Program-made: the position numbers and the translations under genes
Part shown: positions 5,961 to 10,344 of the stretch, piece by piece
How positions within the stretch are numbered: position 1 is the first letter of the stretch
How the letters are laid out: each line of letters starts with the position of its first letter
Assembly: GCA_013821525.1 (NCBI GenBank)
Contig: JACDGR010000091.1
Coordinates: forward strand, 1 to 10,344
DNA from: Actinomycetota bacterium
GTDB lineage: Bacteria; Actinomycetota; Thermoleophilia; Gaiellales; Gaiellaceae
Length of the DNA: 10,344 nt
Direction: 5' to 3'
Notes under the pieces: model-generated
Seen by the model: the letters and a program-made list of their open reading frames with translations, nothing else
Database searches by the model: none
What the model was told of the DNA's origin: nothing

Positions 5961-7069
5961 ACGGCCACAAGCGTAAGGGTGCAGAGCCCGGCCAGCGTCA
6001 GGTACGGGACGGCGTCCCGGGTCGCGTGAGCGAGGGCACCGCCGCCGACCGCACCGATCGTCTGGCCGGGCGCCCAGGCGAGGTTGACGAGGGCCGAGGT
6101 GTAGCCGACGTGGATCCCGCGCCGCTCGGAGAGCTCGGCGAGCAGGCTCATGCCGGGCGTGAAGAACGTGCCGAAGGCGAGGCCGCCGCCGACCACGAGC
6201 GCTGCGAGCAGGAAACGCTCGCGGGGCCAGGGCAGGAGGAGGGCGACGGCGATCGATGCCACGAGGCCGAGCAGGATCGGGCGCACCGGGCCGACGCGGT
6301 CCGAGACCCGCCCTAGATACACGTTGTTCGCCGCCTCGAACGCTGCCGAGCAGAGGAACACGGCGCCGATCGCTGCCGCCCCGAAACCGAGGCGCGAGAG
6401 TCGCAGCGGGGCGAGCACGGACAGCGTCCCGAAGAGGAGCGCAGGAAGGACGACGAACCACGCCGCTCCGAGCATCGTCCGGTCGGCGAGCGCCGCGAAG
6501 AGCACCCGCGGCCCCTGCGCCTCCGCCGCAGCCTCTCCCGGCGTCAGCGCTGCCCAGACGACGAGGCCGAACGAGGCTGCGGCGACCACGCCAAAGGTCG
6601 GCGCGATGCCCGCGTAGGAAGCGATGGCGCCGATCACCGGTCCGAAGAGCGCGCCGACGACGGCCGCAGCGAACACCTGGCCGATCAGCTGACCGCGCTT
6701 ACCAGCAGGGGCCCGCGCGACGAGCCAGCCCAGGGCGCCCGTCCACGTGAAGGCGCTCGCGAGGCCCTGGGCGAAGCGTGCGAGATCGAGTTGCCAGCCC
6801 TCGTGGACGAGCCCGAAGGCGACCGTGCACACACCGACGATCACGAGCCCGACGATCACGGTGCGTTTCACTCCGGCGTGTGCAGCGACGATCCCACTCG
6901 GGATCGCGCCGACGAATGCGCCTGCCGGGTACGCCGCCGCCAGAACACCCGCTCCGGTTTTGCCGAGCCCCGCCGTCGCGACGTAGTGGGGAAGCAGAGG
7001 CGTCAGCGCGGCGAAGAAGAGCGTGTCGAAGAAGACGATCGCGCCAGTCAGGAAGAGAAGCGGCCGCAC
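5873..7069 (-). CDS. MFS transporter (12 TM, drug/proton antiporter-like)
   Basis: 398 aa, about 12 hydrophobic helices, for example 5-30, 40-62, 70-90, 98-118, 130-152, 157-175, then after a loop at 176-198 a second set up to about 372. The loop between helices 8 and 9 carries an intact family motif (GRVSDRVGPVRP, 253-264), the loop between helices 2 and 3 a degenerate one (AHAGVKR), and helix 5 has GALFGPVIG, the antiporter motif C pattern. This suggests proton-coupled export of small molecules; substrate unknown. The start is GTG at 7069, the only reasonable one before helix 1. It has no Shine-Dalgarno, and a TAGACT -10 ends 8 nt upstream, so translation is probably leaderless. It is first of the four-gene minus-strand unit. 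The hydrophilic tail (about 373-398) overlaps the PLD gene. Confidence 0.88.
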   Translation of the reverse strand: MRPLLFLTGAIVFFDTLFFAALTPLLPHYVATAGLGKTGAGVLAAAYPAGAFVGAIPSGIVAAHAGVKRTVIVGLVIVGVCTVAFGLVHEGWQLDLARFAQGLASAFTWTGALGWLVARAPAGKRGQLIGQVFAAAVVGALFGPVIGAIASYAGIAPTFGVVAAASFGLVVWAALTPGEAAAEAQGPRVLFAALADRTMLGAAWFVVLPALLFGTLSVLAPLRLSRLGFGAAAIGAVFLCSAAFEAANNVYLGRVSDRVGPVRPILLGLVASIAVALLLPWPRERFLLAALVVGGGLAFGTFFTPGMSLLAELSERRGIHVGYTSALVNLAWAPGQTIGAVGGGALAHATRDAVPYLTLAGLCTLTLVAVWPLRRSTGWTTRSEQESSAPSSPTIAGG

Positions 7070-7077
7070 GGCCGACG

Positions 7078-7087
7078 AGTCTATGTT
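7078..7087. promoter_or_regulatory. Overlapping divergent -10 elements for leaderless MFS and SpoIID transcripts
   Basis: Only 24 bp (7070-7093) separate the two divergent starts. Plus strand: TATGTT at 7082-7087 puts the expected transcript start (7 nt beyond the hexamer) at A7094, which is the first base of the SpoIID ATG. Minus strand: TAGACT at 7083-7078 puts it at about 7071, next to the MFS GTG at 7069. The two hexamers share bases. Neither gene has a Shine-Dalgarno, as expected for leaderless messages. No clear -35 is visible. Assignment is from spacing and sequence only. Confidence 0.5.
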
Positions 7088-7093
7088 CGGGCC

Positions 7094-8668
7094 ATGCGAT
7101 CCGGGCTACCCTTGGCCTCCGCAATGCGGGTCGTAGCCACAGCGGTCCTGGCCGCGCTCCTCTGGACGGCGACCGCCTCGGCCGGAACGGTCTTCCTCCT
7201 GGACGGGCGTGGTTGGGGGCACGGGGTCGGGATGAGCCAGTGGGGCGCCGAGGGCTACGCCCGGCACGGCTCCGGCTACCGGCAGATCCTTGCCCACTAC
7301 TACCCTGGGACGACGCTTGCGGTCGTCAACCCGCGCCCAGCGCGTGTCCTGCTCGAGGAGGCGCGTGACTCGGTGCGTGTCGGCTCCGCAGCGCCGTTCG
7401 TCGTCGTCGACGCTCGCGGTCGCACGCTCCACCTGCCTGCGCGCTCGGTCGTCGTCGATCGCAAGTTCGTGCTGCGCCACCTGCACTTGCGTCAGCCGTT
7501 GCGCTTCGAGCCGGGAGCACAGCCGCTCCAGGTCGAGCTCAACGGCTACCGCGGCGACGTGGTCGTCAAGGCGAAGCCGGACGGGCTGATGGCCGTCAAC
7601 GTCCTACCGCTCGACCGCTACCTCCGTGGTGTCGTTCCGTGGGAGGTGCCGAAGGGCTGGCACGAAGCGACCTACGAGGCGCAAGCGGTGGCCGCACGCT
7701 CATACACCCTCACGACGCTGCATCCCGGGAGGGACTTCGATCTCTTCGCCGACACGCGGTCGCAGATGTATGGCGGGATCCGCGCCGAACGGCCGCAGAC
7801 CAACGTGGCGCTCGGTTCGACGGCGGGGCAGGTGCTGACCTTCGGAGGCCGGACGATCGCGGCGTTCTACTTCTCGAGCTCGGGTGGCCGCACGTCGTCG
7901 GTGCACGATGCGTGGCCGAAGGCGCATCAGGTTCCGTACCTCGTCTCGGTTGCCGACCCGTACGACACGATCTCGCCGCACCACGTCTGGCCGACGAGCA
8001 TTCTCAGCGCCGCCGGGCTCGGCTCGCGCCTCGGTCTGCACGGTGTGCGGGACGCGGTCGTTGTCACGAACGCATCCGGCCGCGCGCGGGCAGTCCGTGT
8101 GCTGACGCGCTCGGGCTGGCACAGCATCCCGGCACAGGTGGCGCGCGCGAAGTTCAAGCTCGGCGCGACGGACTTCGAGTTGCGCGCGATGTCCCTCGAC
8201 GCTCCGGCGAGCACGGTCTACGGCGGGCGAGCACGCGTTCACGGGTGGGTGCGCGGGCTTGGCAGGGCTCGCGTCCAGGAGCTGACCGTGCGCGGCTGGC
8301 AGACGGTGGCCCGGGTTCGTCCCTCGGCGAGCGGCCGCTTTGCACTCGCGCTGCACGCTGTGCGCTCGACGCAGCTGCGCCTTGCCTACAACGGCCTCGC
8401 GGGGACGGCCGTGCCGCTCGATGTCACGCCGCGGATCACGCTCAGCGCGACGGGCAACAAGCTGCGCGCAGCGGTCTCGCCGCGGCTGCCGCTGCAGGTG
8501 CAGCGACTGACGAACAGCAGCTGGCACTCGGTCGCGCAGGTGAAGGGCGGCACGTTCGACCGTGCGCTGAAACCGGGCAGCTATCGCATCAAGGTGCTCG
8601 GCGGGACGTCGTATGCGTCACGCGTCTCACAGGCCGTTGGCGTACACCGGGTCGTCGCGGGCCGGTGA
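7094..8668 (+). CDS. SpoIID/LytB-domain cell-wall protein with C-terminal beta repeats
   Basis: 524 aa. Residues about 1-30 form a signal peptide ending ASA, so it is exported. The SpoIID/LytB domain is read from GRGWGHGVGMSQWGA (38-52) and HYYPGT (68-73), then LPLDRYLRGVVPWEVP (171-186), AQAVAARSYTL (196-206), DTRSQMYGG (220-228), and AAFYFSSSGGRTSSV (256-270), ending about DPYD (288-291). Glu184 matches the catalytic Glu of SpoIID, a lytic transglycosylase that cuts glycan strands lacking stem peptides. The GWGH...HYYPGT block, usually at the domain's C-terminal end, comes first here. The tail (about 330-524) has three related W-containing repeats (WHSIPAQV, WQTVARV, WHSVAQV), probably beta modules. 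ATG at 7094 is chosen because a -10 fits a leaderless start there; ATG at 7124 (residue 11) is an alternative. It ends in a GTGA overlap with the next gene. Confidence 0.9.
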   Translation: MRSGLPLASAMRVVATAVLAALLWTATASAGTVFLLDGRGWGHGVGMSQWGAEGYARHGSGYRQILAHYYPGTTLAVVNPRPARVLLEEARDSVRVGSAAPFVVVDARGRTLHLPARSVVVDRKFVLRHLHLRQPLRFEPGAQPLQVELNGYRGDVVVKAKPDGLMAVNVLPLDRYLRGVVPWEVPKGWHEATYEAQAVAARSYTLTTLHPGRDFDLFADTRSQMYGGIRAERPQTNVALGSTAGQVLTFGGRTIAAFYFSSSGGRTSSVHDAWPKAHQVPYLVSVADPYDTISPHHVWPTSILSAAGLGSRLGLHGVRDAVVVTNASGRARAVRVLTRSGWHSIPAQVARAKFKLGATDFELRAMSLDAPASTVYGGRARVHGWVRGLGRARVQELTVRGWQTVARVRPSASGRFALALHAVRSTQLRLAYNGLAGTAVPLDVTPRITLSATGNKLRAAVSPRLPLQVQRLTNSSWHSVAQVKGGTFDRALKPGSYRIKVLGGTSYASRVSQAVGVHRVVAGR

Positions 8669-9107
8669 GACGTGTTCCGCTCGGCCCGCTCGAGTGGGCG
8701 ATCGCCGCGCCGCGCAGCCTCGTCTTCGACATCGTCGCCGCGCCCTTTCTCGGGCGCACGCCGCGCGCGCTCGCTTCGAAGCTCGAGGTGCGTTCGCGGA
8801 GCAGGGATGCGGTGGTAGCTGCGCATTTCACGCGTGTGCTCGGGGGCATTCGCGTGACGACGGTCGAGGAGGTGACGTTCCGCCGGCCGGAGCTCGTCGC
8901 GTTTCGGTTGCTGAGCGGCCCGGTCGCGGACGTCACCGAGACGTTCGAGCTGAGCGAGCACGAAGAGAGACACGATTCGTGTGGCGCGGCGAGCTCGCGA
9001 GCCGCGACCGGCTGTGGGCGAGGATCGTCGCGCGCCGCTGGCGGATCGCGGTCGAGGAATCGCTCGCCGCGATCACGGCCGAAGCAGAACGCCGCGCACA
9101 GCGCTGA
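8665..9107 (+). CDS. SRPBCC (polyketide cyclase/START-like) family protein, broken by a frameshift
   Basis: The start is GTG at 8665, overlapping the SpoIID TGA by 4 nt, so the pair is probably coupled. The first about 100 residues read PLEWAIAAPRSLVFDIVAAPF and later VTTVEEVTFRRPELVAFRLLSGPVADVTETFELSE, the pattern of SRPBCC lipid/ligand-binding folds (hydrophobic cavity, about 150 aa). At about 8959-8970 the frame is lost. The continuing frame then becomes low-complexity (ASSRAATGCGRGSS) and stops at 9141. The -1 frame continues as real coding, RETRFVWRGELASRDRLWARIVARRWRIAVEESLAAI, to TGA at 9107, and has high GC at third positions. Restored, the protein would be about 147 aa, which fits the family. 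As given, the gene is disrupted, or one base is missing in the sequence. No ligand is evident. Confidence 0.75.
8959..8970 (+). other. Frameshift site in the SRPBCC gene
   Basis: The run CACGAAGAGAGA (8959-8970) is where coding moves from frame 1 to the -1 frame. One missing base within the purine-rich GAGAGA stretch would restore the protein; an added G after GAA would give HEGETRF, close to what such proteins show. A real mutation or a sequencing/assembly error cannot be separated from this alone. Confidence 0.65.
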
Positions 9108-9151
9108 GCGGGCCCGAACCGCCGCTCGACACGGCTGTTAGAGCCACGGCC

Positions 9152-9164
9152 GGTGTCAGACACC
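9152..9164. repeat. Perfect odd-length palindrome GGTGTCAGACACC in convergent intergenic region
   Basis: 6-bp arms around a central A, in the 111-bp gap (9108-9218) between the SRPBCC gene and the enoyl-CoA hydratase gene. GACACC recurs at 9201-9206. A direct repeat GCCACGGCCG lies at 9143-9152, which shares one base with the palindrome, and at 9186-9195. Palindromes with this GTCAGAC core are seen as dispersed intergenic elements in many environmental bacteria, but I cannot test copy number here. It might also act as a terminator, though no U-run follows. The rest of the gap shows no gene. Confidence 0.5.
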
Positions 9165-9218
9165 AGGGGTGCGCTTTACAGCTTGGCCACGGCCGATCTG
9201 GACACCGAGCGGCTGCGG

Positions 9219-9962
9219 CTACGCGCGCCAGCCGGGCGGGCGCTTCTCCAGAAAGGCTCGTAGCCCGTCCTGGCCCTCCGGGCTCGTCCGATGCGCGGCT
9301 ATACGCTCCGCCGTCTCTTGCGCCGGGAGTGCCGCGCGCGCGAGCGACTTCGCTGCACGGGCCGCGTTTGGCGCGGCGGAGCGTAGCTCGCCGAGCACGG
9401 CCTCGACCGCCGCGTCGAGATCGGCGGCGACCTCGTGAACGAGACCGATGCGCAACGCCTCGTCTGCCGTGAACCGTTCGCCGGTGACGAAGTACCGCCT
9501 CGCGGCGCTCGTCCCGATCTTCGCGAGAGCGAAGGGTGAGATGACAGCGGGGACGATCCCGAGCTTCACCTCGCTGAATGCGAATTGCGCCGACGGCTCC
9601 GCGAGCACGATGTCGCAACACGCGACCAGGCCGCAGCCCCCGCCAAAGGCGTGGCCCTGCACACGCGCGACGACAGCTACGGGACAGCCATCGATCGCGT
9701 CGAGCATCGCCCGCATTGCAAGCGCGTCGGCGACGTTCTCCTCATAGGACAGGTCGACCGACGAGCGCATCCACTCGACGTCAGCGCCGGCGGAGAAGGA
9801 TGAACCTTCACCCGCGAGCAGGACTGCACGCGCGTCGCCGACCTCGGCGAACGCTTCGGTGAGCTCCGCGATCAGCGATGCGTCGAACGCGTTGCGGCGC
9901 TCAGGGCGCGTCATCGTGACGCGCAGCACTCCGGCTCCGCGCTCGATCCGCAAGCCGCTCAT
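9219..9962 (-). CDS. Enoyl-CoA hydratase/isomerase family, methylglutaconyl-CoA hydratase type
   Basis: 247 aa, crotonase fold, normal length. It hydrates or isomerises an enoyl-CoA. RPERRNAFD (19-27) and SSFSAGAD (54-61) contribute the first oxyanion-hole segment, and RVQGHAFGGGCGLVACCDIVLA (100-121) the second. SEVKLGIVPAVISPFALAKIG (130-150) carries Glu131, matching the second catalytic Glu (Glu164 in rat hydratase), and its LGIVPAVISP run resembles methylglutaconyl-CoA hydratases of leucine breakdown (LiuC type). The first catalytic Glu (rat Glu144) is replaced by Gly111 in GGGCGL, as in that subgroup as I recall it. The start is ATG at 9962, overlapping the upstream gene's TGA by 4 nt; no clear Shine-Dalgarno is seen, so it probably relies on coupling. 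Substrate assignment is inference. Confidence 0.92.
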   Translation of the reverse strand: MSGLRIERGAGVLRVTMTRPERRNAFDASLIAELTEAFAEVGDARAVLLAGEGSSFSAGADVEWMRSSVDLSYEENVADALAMRAMLDAIDGCPVAVVARVQGHAFGGGCGLVACCDIVLAEPSAQFAFSEVKLGIVPAVISPFALAKIGTSAARRYFVTGERFTADEALRIGLVHEVAADLDAAVEAVLGELRSAAPNAARAAKSLARAALPAQETAERIAAHRTSPEGQDGLRAFLEKRPPGWRA

Positions 9963-10303
9963 GACTCGAATGCCAGCCCGAGCCGAGCCAGGTCGGGCGC
10001 GACTGAGACAGTCGCTTCGAGGTCGAAGATGTCGACGATGTCGGGCGGCTTGCCGATCAGCTCACGTGCGCGCGAGGGGAGTTCTTGCTCGGCTGCCTCA
10101 CGCGACTCCCAGACGTAGATCGCGCCCCACCGCTCGGTCACCTCGTCCGACACCCACGCCTTGAAGAGCAGCCCGCGCACCCCGGCGAACTGGTCGACCG
10201 ACTCGTCGCGCAGATAGCGCCGCAACTCTCCGATGTTGGTCAGGGAGTCCGCCAGATTCCAGAGCGCGAGCCGGACCAGCACGGTTAGAGGCTTGACGCG
10301 CAT
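9959..10303 (-). CDS. Small YdhR-like putative monooxygenase-fold protein
   Basis: 114 aa from the ATG at 10303. GTG at 10312 would add three residues, and the frame stays open to the window edge at 10344, so the true start could lie further upstream. The centre, FAGVRGLLFKAWVSDEVTERWGAIYVWESREAAEQ, resembles YdhR-family proteins (pattern pGlxwKxW...GgxYxFed.exA), small alpha/beta-barrel dimers named putative monooxygenases; function is not established. I see no cofactor motif or signal peptide. It precedes the enoyl-CoA hydratase gene with a 4-nt ATGA overlap, so they are probably one transcript, but that does not give a role. Family assignment is moderate and by eye. Confidence 0.65.
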   Translation of the reverse strand: MRVKPLTVLVRLALWNLADSLTNIGELRRYLRDESVDQFAGVRGLLFKAWVSDEVTERWGAIYVWESREAAEQELPSRARELIGKPPDIVDIFDLEATVSVAPDLARLGLAFES

Positions 10304-10344
10304 GTGGCGCACGTCTGGATGGTGGCTCCGGCACGGCGCATCTC

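Noticed and set aside
4533..6029. Long plus-strand open frame opposite the PLD gene
   Set aside because: The opposite strand has both HKD motifs and family segments; this frame is a shadow.
5961..6461. N-terminal extension of the PLD frame upstream of ATG 5960
   Set aside because: It is antiphase to the MFS helices and is Arg/Pro-rich, unlike a PLD N-terminus.
6791..7093. Upstream extension of the SpoIID frame
   Set aside because: It is antisense to MFS and precedes a clear signal peptide; leaderless start at 7094 preferred.
8959..8970. Programmed -1 ribosomal frameshift in the SRPBCC gene
   Set aside because: No X-XXY-YYZ slippery heptamer and no evident downstream structure; simple frameshift preferred.
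10098..10334. Minus-strand open frame overlapping the YdhR-like gene
   Set aside because: It overlaps a better-supported frame and shows no family features.
1..10344. tRNA, rRNA, CRISPR or insertion sequence
   Set aside because: No tRNA-like cloverleaf, regular spaced repeats, or transposase motifs were seen.

Overview
The window is very GC-rich, with many GTG starts, tightly packed and often overlapping genes, and a SpoIID/LytB-domain protein of a type common in actinobacteria. Together with the fatty-acyl and branched-chain acyl-CoA genes this suggests a chromosomal segment of an actinobacterium, perhaps a Thermoleophilia-like lineage. That placement is inference from protein style and composition; no rRNA or other taxonomic marker is present. 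I see no mobile elements, tRNAs, CRISPR arrays or phage genes.

Layout. 1-117 (+): tail of an unidentified gene. 153-1788 (-): a two-gene unit, acyl-CoA dehydrogenase then a YcnI-like (DUF1775) secreted copper-binding-type protein, overlapping by 44 nt. 1789-1927: divergent control region with a long imperfect direct repeat. 1928-2230 (+): SCP2 lipid-carrier protein with a good Shine-Dalgarno. 2227-7069 (-): a four-gene unit read as MFS transporter, phospholipase D-like enzyme, biotin-dependent acyl-CoA carboxylase alpha subunit, and alpha/beta-hydrolase lipoprotein, with overlaps of 88 and 41 nt and one 10-nt gap. 7070-7093: a 24-bp divergent promoter that appears to drive two leaderless transcripts. 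7094-9107 (+): SpoIID/LytB protein coupled by a GTGA overlap to an SRPBCC protein that carries a frameshift. 9108-9218: convergent intergenic with a perfect 13-nt palindrome. 9219-10312 (-): a YdhR-like small protein followed by an enoyl-CoA hydratase of the methylglutaconyl-CoA hydratase type, overlapping by 4 nt.

How the genes may fit together. Acyl-CoA dehydrogenase, biotin carboxylase/BCCP and methylglutaconyl-type hydratase are chemically consecutive steps of leucine/isovalerate-type breakdown, and SCP2 is a plausible lipid or acyl-CoA carrier. They sit in separate transcription units, the carboxyltransferase (beta) subunit is not in the window, and the dehydrogenase has the catalytic Glu position of short-chain rather than isovaleryl-CoA dehydrogenases, so a complete leucine pathway here is not shown. 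The remaining genes (PLD, MFS, SpoIID, YcnI) are envelope or membrane functions.

I found no convincing undescribed multi-gene system. The most useful observations are the leaderless divergent promoter, the frameshift in the SRPBCC gene, the shortened carboxylase alpha subunit, the long in-operon overlaps whose internal start signals lie in conserved coding motifs, and the repeats in the intergenic regions.
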